Assembly: GCA_035335645.1 (NCBI GenBank)
Contig: DAOQMM010000029.1
Coordinates: forward strand, 1-33,176
Length of the DNA: 33,176 nucleotides
From: Zoogloea sp035335645
GTDB taxonomy: Bacteria; Pseudomonadota; Gammaproteobacteria; Burkholderiales; Rhodocyclaceae
Direction of reading: 5' to 3'
Below the pieces are notes generated by a model. It saw only the letters and a program-made list of their open reading frames with translations, ran no database searches and was not told where the DNA came from. Each line of letters opens with the position of its first letter. Within the stretch, counting starts at the first letter, position 1. The position numbers and the translations under genes were made by a program. Below, one piece after another: positions 1-8,107 of this stretch.

Positions 1-1122
1 CAGGCCGCCGAAGAAGGGCAGGGTGTCGGCATAGACGCCGTTGCTCTGCACCGGGGTGAGGATGTCGTCGTTGCTGAAGCCGTTGGCCTTGCAGGAGTTG
101 AAGTCTTCCAGACCGTAGGCGGGCGCCGAGTGGACGATGCCAGTGCCGGCGTCGAGGCCCACGTAGTCGGCGACGAAGACCGGCGACAGGCGGTCGTAGA
201 AGGGGTGGCGGAAGGCGATGCGGTCGAGGGAGCGGCCGTCGGTGCGGGCGATCACGCGGCCTTCCAGGCCGAAGCGCTTGAGGCTGGCGTCGGCCAGTTC
301 GGCCATCAGCACGAGCAGGCCGCGGGGTGTGTCCACCAGCGCGTAGGCGTGCTCCGGGTGCACGTTGAGGGCCTGGTTGGCGGGGATCGTCCACGGGGTG
401 GTGGTCCAGATCACCGCCCAGGCGGTCTTGTCCGCGGGCAGCGCGGGCAGGCCGAAGGCGGCGGCGAGCCTGTCGGGTTCGGCGCAGGGGAAACCCACGT
501 CGACGGCCGGGCTCTGCTTGTCCTGGTATTCCACCTCGGCCTCGGCGAGGGCAGAGCCGCAGTCGAAGCACCAGTTCACCGGCTTGAGGCCCTTGAACAC
601 CCAGCCGCGCCCGACCATCTCGGCCAGGGCGCGGATCTCGCCGGCTTCGTTGCCGAAGTCCATGGTGCGGTAGGGATTGTCCCAGTCGCCCAGCACGCCG
701 AGGCGGATGAAGTCTTTCTTCTGTTCCTCGATCTGCTCGGCGGCGTAGGTGCGGCACAGCGCGCGGACCTTGTCGGCGGGCAGGTTCTTGCCGTGGGTGA
801 CCTCGATCTTGTGCTCGATGGGCAGACCGTGGCAGTCCCAGCCCGGCACGTAGGGGGCGTCGAAGCCGGCCAGGGTCTTGGAGCGGACGATGATGTCCTT
901 GAGGATCTTGTTGAGGGCGTGGCCGATGTGGATGCTGCCGTTGGCATAGGGCGGGCCGTCGTGGAGGACGAACTTGGGCCGGCCGGCGGCGGCCTTGCGG
1001 ATCTTCTGGTAGAGCTTGCGCTGCTGCCAGTCGGCGATCCAGCCGGGTTCGCGCTTGGCGAGATCGCCCCGCATCGGGAAGGGGGTGTCGGGCAGGTTCA
1101 GGGTCTTGCGCAGTTCGGACAT
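1..1122 (-). CDS. ileS: Isoleucyl-tRNA synthetase, N-terminal part (runs off the left edge)
   Basis: Class I aminoacyl-tRNA synthetase that charges tRNA-Ile with isoleucine in the cytoplasm. The 374 codons present are the N-terminal ~40% of a protein usually about 930 residues long. The class I HIGH signature is at residues 65-68 (context PYANGSIHIGHALN). The Rossmann start follows it, and then part of the inserted editing domain (IWTTTPWTIPAN, near residue 185). The KMSKS loop and C-terminal zinc region lie outside the window. The start is ATG at 1122 (MSELRKTLNLPDTPFPM), the usual N-terminus of the family. It lies 13 bp after ribF, an arrangement common in proteobacteria, so the two are probably co-transcribed. 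The frame is open to base 1, so the truncation is only the window edge. Confidence 0.97.
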   Translation of the reverse strand, partial: MSELRKTLNLPDTPFPMRGDLAKREPGWIADWQQRKLYQKIRKAAAGRPKFVLHDGPPYANGSIHIGHALNKILKDIIVRSKTLAGFDAPYVPGWDCHGLPIEHKIEVTHGKNLPADKVRALCRTYAAEQIEEQKKDFIRLGVLGDWDNPYRTMDFGNEAGEIRALAEMVGRGWVFKGLKPVNWCFDCGSALAEAEVEYQDKQSPAVDVGFPCAEPDRLAAAFGLPALPADKTAWAVIWTTTPWTIPANQALNVHPEHAYALVDTPRGLLVLMAELADASLKRFGLEGRVIARTDGRSLDRIAFRHPFYDRLSPVFVADYVGLDAGTGIVHSAPAYGLEDFNSCKANGFSNDDILTPVQSNGVYADTLPFFGGL

Positions 1123-1135
1123 GGCGGCGGGGATG

Positions 1136-2068
1136 TCAGAGGGGATTCCGGGCGAAATGGGCGCGGGCCTGGTCGGCGTCGCGGGCGATCTGGGCGGTCA
1201 GGGCGTCGAGGCTGTCGTAGCGTTCTTCGGCGCGCTGCCAGGCGAGGAAGTTGACCCGCAGGTGGGCATCGTAGCAGTCGCCGTGCCAGTCGAAGAGATG
1301 GACTTCGAGGCTGGGCCGGCCGGCGTCGTTGATGGTGGGGCGCACGCCGATGCTGGCCACGCCGGGCCAGGGCCGCTCTGCAACACCGTCCACGCTCACC
1401 GTGAAGATGCCCATCAGCGGCGGGCTGCGGTGCTTGAGCTGGATGTTGGCGGTGGGAAAGCCGATCGTGCGGCCGATCTTGTCGCCGTGCAGGACGCGTC
1501 CGCTGATGCTGTAGGGGCGTCCGAGCAGGCGTGCGGCGCGGGGCATGTCGCCGGCGGCAAGGGCCTCGCGCACGGCGGAGCTGGACACGCGGCCGTCGGC
1601 GTCCGCCAGGGTGGGCATGGCCTCGACGGTGAAGCCGGCCCGTTCGCCGGTGGCGCGCAGCAGGGCGAAGTCGCCCTTGCGGCCGCGGCCGAAGCGGAAG
1701 TCGTCGCCGATCAGCAGGTGGCGCACGCCGAGGCCGTGGATCAGCACGTCTTCGATGAAGGCCTCCGCGCTCAGGCCGGCGAAACGCTCGTTGAAGCGTC
1801 CGATCACGATGCGGTCCACGCCGTGTTGTTCGAGCAGGCCGACCTTTTCCCGCAGGGAGGTGAGGCGGACCGGGCGGACCTCGTGGGTGAAGTATTCCCG
1901 CGGGTGGGGCTCGAAGGTGAGCACGACAGCGGGCAGACCGGTCTCCCGCGCCTTGGCGGCGAGCCGCGCGAGCAGCGCCTGATGGCCGCGATGCACCCCA
2001 TCGAAGTTGCCGATGGTGAGCACGCAGCCGTGTTCGGCGTGGTCGGGGATTCCGCGGAGGACCTGCAT
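1136..2068 (-). CDS. ribF: Bifunctional riboflavin kinase / FAD synthetase
   Basis: Phosphorylates riboflavin to FMN and adenylylates FMN to FAD in the cytoplasm. The product is 310 residues, normal for the family. The N-terminal nucleotidyltransferase domain carries GNFDGVHRGH at residues 20-29 and the RFGRGRKGDF loop near 125-134. The C-terminal flavokinase domain carries IGFPTANI at about 202-209. I chose ATG at 2068 (MQVLRGIP). A TTG at 2083 in the same frame would begin almost at the predicted transcription start and adds only five residues. No strong Shine-Dalgarno precedes either start. The gene lies 71 bp downstream of tgt with its own -10 box between them, and immediately upstream of ileS. 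FAD supply also serves SdhA and Lpd encoded in this window, but no regulatory link is visible. Confidence 0.97.
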   Translation of the reverse strand: MQVLRGIPDHAEHGCVLTIGNFDGVHRGHQALLARLAAKARETGLPAVVLTFEPHPREYFTHEVRPVRLTSLREKVGLLEQHGVDRIVIGRFNERFAGLSAEAFIEDVLIHGLGVRHLLIGDDFRFGRGRKGDFALLRATGERAGFTVEAMPTLADADGRVSSSAVREALAAGDMPRAARLLGRPYSISGRVLHGDKIGRTIGFPTANIQLKHRSPPLMGIFTVSVDGVAERPWPGVASIGVRPTINDAGRPSLEVHLFDWHGDCYDAHLRVNFLAWQRAEERYDSLDALTAQIARDADQARAHFARNPL

Positions 2069-2090
2069 GGGGCGTTCGGGCAAAGGCGCG

Positions 2091-2119
2091 ATTATAGCGG
2101 CTCGGGGCGGCCCGGCGAA
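2091..2119 (-). promoter_or_regulatory. Predicted sigma70 promoter of ribF
   Basis: On the minus strand a perfect TATAAT lies at 2096-2091. Seventeen bases upstream is a weak -35 (TTCGCC, 2119-2114). The -10 is followed by a GC-rich CGCGCC discriminator. The predicted start near 2084 leaves about 15 nt of leader to the ATG at 2068. The -10 is convincing. The -35 is not, so some ribF transcription may come from upstream tgt read-through. Confidence 0.6.
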
Positions 2120-2139
2120 GCCGCCGCCAGCGCGTGCGT

Positions 2140-3248
<1,109 letters not shown>

Positions 3249-3252
<4 letters not shown>

Positions 3253-4277
3253 GCGGGCTTCCGGGTCAGGAACATGGCGTCGCCGTAGCTGAAGAAGCGG
3301 TAGCGCTGCGCCACGGCGTGGGCGTAGGCGCTGCGGAGGGTGTCCATCCCGGCAAAGGCCGAGACCAGCATCAGCAGGGTGGACTTGGGCAGGTGGAAGT
3401 TGGTGATGAGGGCGTCTGCCACGCGAAATTGGTAGCCGGGCAGGATGAAGAGGTCGCTCTCGGCCTGGCCGGCACGCAGGCTGCCGTCGCGGGCAGCGGA
3501 TTCGAGGGCGCGCAGGCTGGTGGTCCCCACGCAGATCACCCGGCCGCCGGTGGCGCGGGCAGTGTCGATGGCGGCGACGGTGGCGTCCGGCACGTGGTAA
3601 GCCTCGGTGTGCATGCGGTGCTGGGTCAGATCCTGCACGCGCACCGGCTGGTAGGTGCCGGCGCCCACGTTGAGGGTGACGGTGGCGCTGCGCACGCCCT
3701 GAGCGGCGAGCTGGGCGAGGAGGGCGTCGTCGAAGTGCAGCCCGGCGGTGGGCGCGGCTACCGAACCGGGATGGCGGGCGTAGACGGTCTGGTAGCGGGA
3801 TTCGTCGGCTTCGCCGGCCGCCCGTTCGATGTAGGGGGGCAGCGGCAGACGGCCGTGACGTTCCAGCAACGTCACCAGGGGCGCATGCGGCGGGAAGCGC
3901 AGGTGGAAGAAGTCGCCGGCGCGGCCGAGCACGTCCACGTCGAGGGCGTCTTCCAGGCGCAGGCGGGTGCCGGCTTTGGGCGATTTGCTGGCGCGGATCT
4001 GGGCGAGGGCTTCGTGTTCGTCCAGAGGACGCTCGATCATCACTTCCACGCGTCCGCCGCTGTCCTTCACGCCGAACAGGCGGGCGTGAAGCACGCGGGT
4101 GTCGTTGAAGACGAGGAGATCGTCCGGCCGCAGCAGGGCGGGGAGATCGGCAAAATGCAGGTCGGCAAGGGGCTCGGCCACGTGCAGCAGGCGGCTGTCG
4201 GTGCGCCGGGGCAGGGGCGCCTGGGCGATCAGTTCGGGGGGCAGCGGGTAGTCGAAATCGTCGAGGGTCAAGGCCAT
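3249..4277 (-). CDS. queA: S-adenosylmethionine:tRNA ribosyltransferase-isomerase
   Basis: Transfers and isomerises the ribosyl part of SAM onto preQ1-modified tRNA to form epoxyqueuosine, acting after Tgt. The product is 342 residues with the usual N-terminus (MALTLDDFDYPLPPELIAQAPLPRR) and the conserved FNDTRVLHARL, HPGSVAAPTAGLHF, LNVGAGTYQPV and TNFHLPKSTLLMLVSAFAG segments. ATG at 4277 is chosen. The open frame continues upstream, but that stretch is the complement of the tRNA-Leu gene. Only 43 bp separate the start codon from the tRNA, and the tRNA promoter lies there on the other strand. No clear minus-strand promoter is visible, so queA may be transcribed from within or beyond the tRNA gene. 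It overlaps tgt by 4 nt. Confidence 0.97.
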
Positions 4278-4278
4278 G

Positions 4279-4307
4279 TTGATGCAGTAAGTCGATTCGG
4301 GGATAAT
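4279..4307 (+). promoter_or_regulatory. Predicted sigma70 promoter of tRNA-Leu
   Basis: TTGATG (4279-4284), a 17-bp spacer and GATAAT (4302-4307), followed by a GC-rich GCGCGG discriminator, place the start at about 4314, seven bases before the mature tRNA. A GC-rich discriminator is typical of stable-RNA promoters under stringent control. The -35 box is one base from the queA start codon on the other strand. Confidence 0.75.
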
Positions 4308-4320
4308 GCGCGGCTCCCTT

Positions 4321-4405
4321 GCCGGGATGGCGGAATCGGTAGACGCAGCGGATTCAAAATCCGCCGCCGAAAGGCGTGAGGGTTCGAGTCCCTCTTCCGG
4401 CACCA
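4321..4405 (+). tRNA. tRNA-Leu (anticodon CAA)
   Basis: An 85-nt class II tRNA with an encoded CCA end (4403-4405). The acceptor stem pairs GCCGGGA (4321-4327) with TTCCGGC, with one G-U pair. The anticodon stem is GCGGA/TCCGC (4348-4352 and 4360-4364) with loop TTCAAAA, giving anticodon CAA (4355-4357), which reads UUG. A long variable arm (near GCCGAAAGGCG) and a standard T arm (GGGTTCGAGTCCC) follow. Its promoter is at 4279-4307. Confidence 0.97.
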
Positions 4406-4432
4406 CAGGCTTTTTGCCGTCGGGTAGTCATG

Positions 4433-4449
4433 CGGTGCGCGACGCACCG
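4433..4449 (+). other. Stem-loop downstream of tRNA-Leu
   Basis: CGGTGCG (4433-4439), loop CGA, CGCACCG (4443-4449): a perfect 7-bp hairpin 28 nt past the tRNA. A run of five T lies before it (near 4411), not after it, so it is not a classical intrinsic terminator. It may delimit 3' trimming of the tRNA precursor. The rest of 4406-4607 holds nothing I can identify. Confidence 0.35.
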
Positions 4450-4607
4450 ACGTCGGGCAGCGCCCGCGCGTATCGGACGAAGTCGCGCATGGTAGCTGTC
4501 CGGGGCGTCATCCGCAAACCCGGTGTCGGCCGGGGCGGATCATTGCCGGCAACGCTGGCCCGGCTGTCTGGCGTGATGCTTGCTCTGATTCTGGCCTGCG
4601 GCGCGCG

Positions 4608-5606
4608 ATGATGTCGTTCGCCACTCCCATCGATCTTTCCGGACCTTCTCCCATGGCTCTCGATCCCCAGGCACGGGCTCTGCTCGACATGGTCTATCGC
4701 GTGGGTGCCCCGCGCTTCCACGAGCTCGACGTGCATCAGGCCCGGCATTCCTTCGAGAAGCTGCTGTTCGCCCTGCGTCCCGAGGCGCCGCCCGTCGCGT
4801 CGGTGACGGAAGTGCCCATCCCCCGCGCCCACGCCCGCGACGGCGTGATCATGGCGCGTCTGTACCGTCCGCTGAATTCCCACGCCGACGAGGCTCTACC
4901 GATCACCTTCTATTTTCATGGCGGCGGCTGGTGCGTGGGCAACGTGGCGAGCTACGACGTGCTGGGGCGGCAACTGGCCAATCTGTCGGGGGGCGCGGTG
5001 CTGTCGGTGGATTACGCGCTGGCGCCCGAGCATCCCTTCCCCGGCGCAGTGGTGGACGCCCAGCGGGCGGTGGATTGGGCGCTTGCGAACGCGGTCCTGC
5101 TGGGCGTCGATCCGGCGCGTTTTGCCCTGGCCGGGGACAGTGCCGGGGGGACCCTGTCGGCCGTGCTTGCCCACCAGATGCGTAACGCCCGGGTCCATGC
5201 CGCCCGGCTGCAGCTGCTCATCTATCCGTGTGTGGAAATCCTCAGCCAGCGACCGTCCCGCAAGACCTACTCGAACGGCTACTTCCTCGACAACGAGAGC
5301 ATGGCCTGGTTCTTCGACAAGTATCTGCCCAATGCGGAAGACTGGTCCGACTGGCGCGCCTCACCGCTGCTCGCACCGCGCTTCGATGACCTGCCGCCGG
5401 CAGCGATCATCACCGCCGGCTGCGATCCGCTTACGGACGACTGCCTCGCCTACGCTGACGCACTGCGCGCGGCCGGTGTGCCCGTTTCGGTGCATGGGTT
5501 CGACGGGATGGTGCATGGCTTCTTCACCCTCGGGAAGTTCTTTCCGCAGGCCAATGAGGCCGTGACGCGGGCGGGTGAGGCTTTGAGGGATGCCTTGAAG
5601 GCGTAG
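4608..5606 (+). CDS. Alpha/beta hydrolase, hormone-sensitive-lipase type esterase
   Basis: Predicted cytoplasmic carboxylesterase or lipase of the bacterial HSL (family IV) group. The substrate is unknown. The oxyanion-hole motif HGGG is at residues 104-107. The nucleophile elbow GDSAG is at 176-180 (Ser178). Asp273 (TAGCDPLTDD) and His303 (DGMVHGFF) complete the triad. The YALAPEHPFP segment after the second strand is typical. Length is 332 residues from ATG 4608. An internal ATG at 4653 (MALDPQARALL) would give 317 residues and matches a common family N-terminus; neither start has a strong ribosome site, so the start is uncertain. No signal peptide is seen. It stands alone, converging on the cyclase gene with 22 bp between them. 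Confidence 0.88.
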   Translation: MMSFATPIDLSGPSPMALDPQARALLDMVYRVGAPRFHELDVHQARHSFEKLLFALRPEAPPVASVTEVPIPRAHARDGVIMARLYRPLNSHADEALPITFYFHGGGWCVGNVASYDVLGRQLANLSGGAVLSVDYALAPEHPFPGAVVDAQRAVDWALANAVLLGVDPARFALAGDSAGGTLSAVLAHQMRNARVHAARLQLLIYPCVEILSQRPSRKTYSNGYFLDNESMAWFFDKYLPNAEDWSDWRASPLLAPRFDDLPPAAIITAGCDPLTDDCLAYADALRAAGVPVSVHGFDGMVHGFFTLGKFFPQANEAVTRAGEALRDALKA

Positions 5607-5609
5607 GAC

Positions 5610-5628
5610 GCCTGCCGGGGGTGCAGGC
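5610..5628. terminator. Short inverted repeat between convergent genes
   Basis: GCCTGC (5610-5615), a 7-nt loop and GCAGGC (5623-5628) fill the gap between the hydrolase stop and the cyclase stop. There is no T-run on either strand. It may act as a weak bidirectional terminator or transcript-end stabiliser. Confidence 0.35.
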
Positions 5629-6522
5629 TCAAAGGCAGACGAAGTCGACCACCTGGGGGCTGTTGGCGCAGCTGCGGCCCAGCGAGAAGTGGCCGCGCCC
5701 GCGCAGGACCACTTCTTCGCGGGACAGCAGGAACTCCTTCTCGCCGTCGATCTGTACGAAGGTGCCGTTGCTGCTGCGGTCGATGAGCACGAACTTGTCG
5801 CCGCGCAGTTCGATCTCGGCATGGCGGCGTGACGACTGGGTGTCGGCCACCACCAGATCTGCTGCGGTGTCGCGACCGATGCGCGCGCTGGGCCGCGTGG
5901 CATTGAGCAGGAGCGTCTTGGAGTCCAGGTACAGACGCAGTTCCGGTTCGGTGGCGAGCAGGAAATGATCGCTCTGGACAATGGTGAGCTCACCCACCGC
6001 CTCGCACATCAATTCGCAGACCTCGACCGGCCGCGACAGCCCCCGGATCGCCCGGGGCGGCAGGGTATGCAGCACCGAGCGCCACTCGGGGCCCAGGCGG
6101 CGCGCCGTCTCTGAGGAGGTGATCGCCTTTCCGGGCGAGGCCAGCTCCGCCAGGCGGGCGGCGAAGTTGACGGTTTCGCCGAAGACATCCGTGCCGGCCA
6201 CGACGACCGGCCCGAAGTGGAAGCCGATGCGCAAGGCCAGCTTCTGGTCACCGGCCGCGGGAAGTTCCTTGACGGTCTGGTGGATCAGCAGCGTGGCATC
6301 GGCTGCACTGTCGGCGTCGCGGAAGACCGCCATGAGGCCGTCTCCGGTGTGCTTGACGACACGTCCCTGCTTGGTTTCAACGGCGATGCGCATGCCGCGG
6401 ATGCAACGATCCACCTGTTCGAAGGCTGCCTTGTCGCCGACGCGCTCGTAGAGCTCCGTGCTGCCGACCAGATCGGCGAACAGGACTGCGTACTCGGAAC
6501 TGGGAGGTACAGCTTCAGGCAT
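5629..6522 (-). CDS. Class III adenylate/guanylate cyclase with C-terminal FHA domain
   Basis: Predicted soluble signalling enzyme making cAMP, or possibly cGMP, and able to bind phosphothreonine proteins. Residues ~10-175 are a cyclase homology domain with every expected catalytic residue: metal-binding Asp17 (FADLVGST) and Asp61 (HTGDG), purine-selecting Lys57 and Asp112, and transition-state Asn119 and Arg123 (DVFGETVNFAAR). The Lys/Asp pair points to ATP as substrate. Residues ~190-297 are an FHA domain: Gly216-Arg217, Ser231, Arg233-His234 and Asn252-Gly253 (SSNGTF) are all present. There is no transmembrane segment or signal peptide. Length is 297 residues, from ATG at 6522. No kinase or phosphatase gene lies nearby, so the FHA partner must be encoded elsewhere. 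Confidence 0.92.
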   Translation of the reverse strand: MPEAVPPSSEYAVLFADLVGSTELYERVGDKAAFEQVDRCIRGMRIAVETKQGRVVKHTGDGLMAVFRDADSAADATLLIHQTVKELPAAGDQKLALRIGFHFGPVVVAGTDVFGETVNFAARLAELASPGKAITSSETARRLGPEWRSVLHTLPPRAIRGLSRPVEVCELMCEAVGELTIVQSDHFLLATEPELRLYLDSKTLLLNATRPSARIGRDTAADLVVADTQSSRRHAEIELRGDKFVLIDRSSNGTFVQIDGEKEFLLSREEVVLRGRGHFSLGRSCANSPQVVDFVCL

Positions 6523-6556
6523 CTCGATTCGGACGTTTGGGTGACACAGAATTTTA

Positions 6557-6577
6557 CGGAATCCGTGAACAATTCCG
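6557..6577. promoter_or_regulatory. Dyad upstream of the cyclase gene
   Basis: CGGAAT (6557-6562), a 9-bp spacer and ATTCCG (6572-6577) form a perfect 6-bp inverted repeat. It lies 35-55 bp before the cyclase start codon in an AT-richer stretch where its promoter should be; the minus strand has TAAAAT next to it. It could be an operator. No family can be assigned. The rest of 6523-6775 shows only the -10 box noted near 6710. Confidence 0.4.
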
Positions 6578-6709
6578 CAGTTTCAAAGGTACCAAATTTT
6601 GATGGCCTTGGCTGCTCCGCTTGTCGGCGTTGATGCTGCGACGAAAGGAGGCGGCAAGGGAGATGGCACTTCCTTGATCTAATCTGCGGCGCAACGTCGT
6701 GGGCGGTGG

Positions 6710-6715
6710 GATAAT
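6710..6715 (+). promoter_or_regulatory. Candidate -10 box upstream of the nitronate monooxygenase-like gene
   Basis: GATAAT followed by GCGCGCC. The 13 bases GGGATAATGCGCG also occur at the tRNA-Leu promoter. No acceptable -35 is seen 16-18 bp upstream, so this is only a partial promoter match. The leader to the ATG at 6776 would be about 55 nt. Confidence 0.45.
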
Positions 6716-6775
6716 GCGCGCCTACGCCTGCGGTACGCGCATCGTCCGCGGCTCTTTACGTCTTGAAAGGGCTTC

Positions 6776-8020
6776 ATGAAACGAGTTGATGATTTCCGGC
6801 TGCGCTTCGGCAGGCAGGAGTACGTGCCGATCATGATCGGCGGGATGGGGGTCGACATCTCCACCGCGGATCTTGCGCTGGAAGCGGCGCGGCTGGGGGG
6901 GGTCGGCCACATCTCGGATGCGATGGTGAAGACGGTAGCCGATCGCCGTTTCAAGACGAAGTATGTGAAGGAAAAACTTCAGCAATACAAGTACAACGTT
7001 GCAAACCCTGACAAATCGGAGGTCCAGTTCGATCTGGGCCACCTGGCCGAAGCGACCCATCTGCACGTGGGGCGTACCATGGAGGCGAAGCGCGGCCAGG
7101 GGCTGATCTTCGTGAACTGCATGGAAAAGCTCACGATGAACGCGCCCAAGGAAACCCTCAAGGTGCGCCTCACTGCGGCCATGGACGCGGGAATCGACGG
7201 CATCACCCTGGCGGCGGGGCTGCATCTGGGCTCGTTTGCCTTGATCGAGGATCATCCCCGCTTCCGCGATGTGAAGCTTGGCATCATCGTTTCGTCCCTG
7301 CGCGCGCTCCAGCTCTTCCTGCGCAAGAGTGCCCGCACGCAGCGTCTGCCTGATTATGTGGTGGTGGAAGGCCCGCTTGCGGGGGGGCACCTGGGGTTCG
7401 GCATGGACTGGGCGCAGTACGATCTGGCGACCATTGTTGCCGAGATCCGCGACTGGCTGAAGGTCGAGCAGCTCGACATTCCGCTGATCCCGGCCGGCGG
7501 CATCTTCACCGGCAGTGATGCGGCGGCCTTTCTGGAGGCGGGGGCCGGCGCCGTACAGGTCGCCACGCGTTTCACGGTGTCTCAGGAATGCGGTCTGCCC
7601 GACGCAGTCAAGCAGCAGTATTTCCGGGCCGATGAGGATGACATTGAGGTGAATCAGATCTCGCCCACCGGCTATCCGATGCGCATGCTCAAGAACAGTC
7701 CGGCGATCGGTTCGGGCATCCGCCCCAACTGTGAGGCCTACGGCTATCTGCTCGACGCCAAGGGGAGCTGCGCCTACATCGAGGCCTACAACCGGGAACT
7801 GGCGCTGCATCCGGCCGAGAAGAAACTTTCGGTGCTGGACAAGACCTGCCTGTGCACCCACATGCGCAACTTCGACTGCTGGACCTGCGGGCACTTCACC
7901 TATCGCCTGAAGGATACGACCCGGCTCGACGAGAATGGTCAGTACCGGCTACTGACTGCCGAGCACATCTTCCGCGACTACCAGTTCAGCACCGACCAGA
8001 AGATTGCCCTGCCGGATTGA
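6776..8020 (+). CDS. Nitronate monooxygenase-like FMN protein with Cys-rich C-terminus
   Basis: Resembles the nitronate monooxygenase / 2-nitropropane dioxygenase family: FMN-dependent TIM-barrel oxygenases that oxidise alkyl nitronates such as propionate-3-nitronate. The N-terminal PIMIGGMGVDIST, the central VEGPLAGGHLGFG (phosphate or substrate loop) and PLIPAGGIFTGSDAAAFLEAGAGAVQVATRF (FMN phosphate site) fit the family. The actual substrate is not certain. At 414 residues it is longer than typical members (about 320-380). The extra C-terminus carries Cys358, Cys360, Cys368 and Cys371 with His362 and His373 (pattern CxC, seven residues, CxxC), which looks like a metal site. The start at 6776 has a clear ribosome site (GAAAGGG). 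It is a single-gene unit converging on the CitE-like gene. Confidence 0.83.
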   Translation: MKRVDDFRLRFGRQEYVPIMIGGMGVDISTADLALEAARLGGVGHISDAMVKTVADRRFKTKYVKEKLQQYKYNVANPDKSEVQFDLGHLAEATHLHVGRTMEAKRGQGLIFVNCMEKLTMNAPKETLKVRLTAAMDAGIDGITLAAGLHLGSFALIEDHPRFRDVKLGIIVSSLRALQLFLRKSARTQRLPDYVVVEGPLAGGHLGFGMDWAQYDLATIVAEIRDWLKVEQLDIPLIPAGGIFTGSDAAAFLEAGAGAVQVATRFTVSQECGLPDAVKQQYFRADEDDIEVNQISPTGYPMRMLKNSPAIGSGIRPNCEAYGYLLDAKGSCAYIEAYNRELALHPAEKKLSVLDKTCLCTHMRNFDCWTCGHFTYRLKDTTRLDENGQYRLLTAEHIFRDYQFSTDQKIALPD

Positions 8021-8021
8021 G

Positions 8022-8091
8022 GGCATCGGCCCCGGCGGATGCCAATCGGCCCGATCGCTTCCGGCTCGCGCCAGGGAGTGATCGGGCCGAT
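8022..8091. terminator. Two stem-loops between convergent genes, likely bidirectional terminator region
   Basis: First hairpin: GGCATC (8022-8027) pairs with GATGCC (8038-8043). Second: a perfect 12-bp inverted repeat, ATCGGCCCGATC (8045-8056) with GATCGGGCCGAT (8080-8091), around a 23-nt loop. Neither is followed by a T-run, so they are not classical intrinsic terminators, but they sit exactly between the stops of two converging genes. Confidence 0.5.
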
Positions 8092-8107
8092 GTCCTGTGG
8101 GCAGTGC

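Noticed and set aside
4321..4405. Functional link between tRNA-Leu(CAA) and the adjacent queuosine genes
   Set aside because: Queuosine modifies tRNAs with G34 (Asp, Asn, His, Tyr); a CAA anticodon is not a substrate, so the proximity is not functional evidence.
4278..4406. N-terminal extension of queA to 4406
   Set aside because: The added residues are the translation of the complement of the tRNA-Leu gene; QueA normally starts at MALTLDDFDYPLP.
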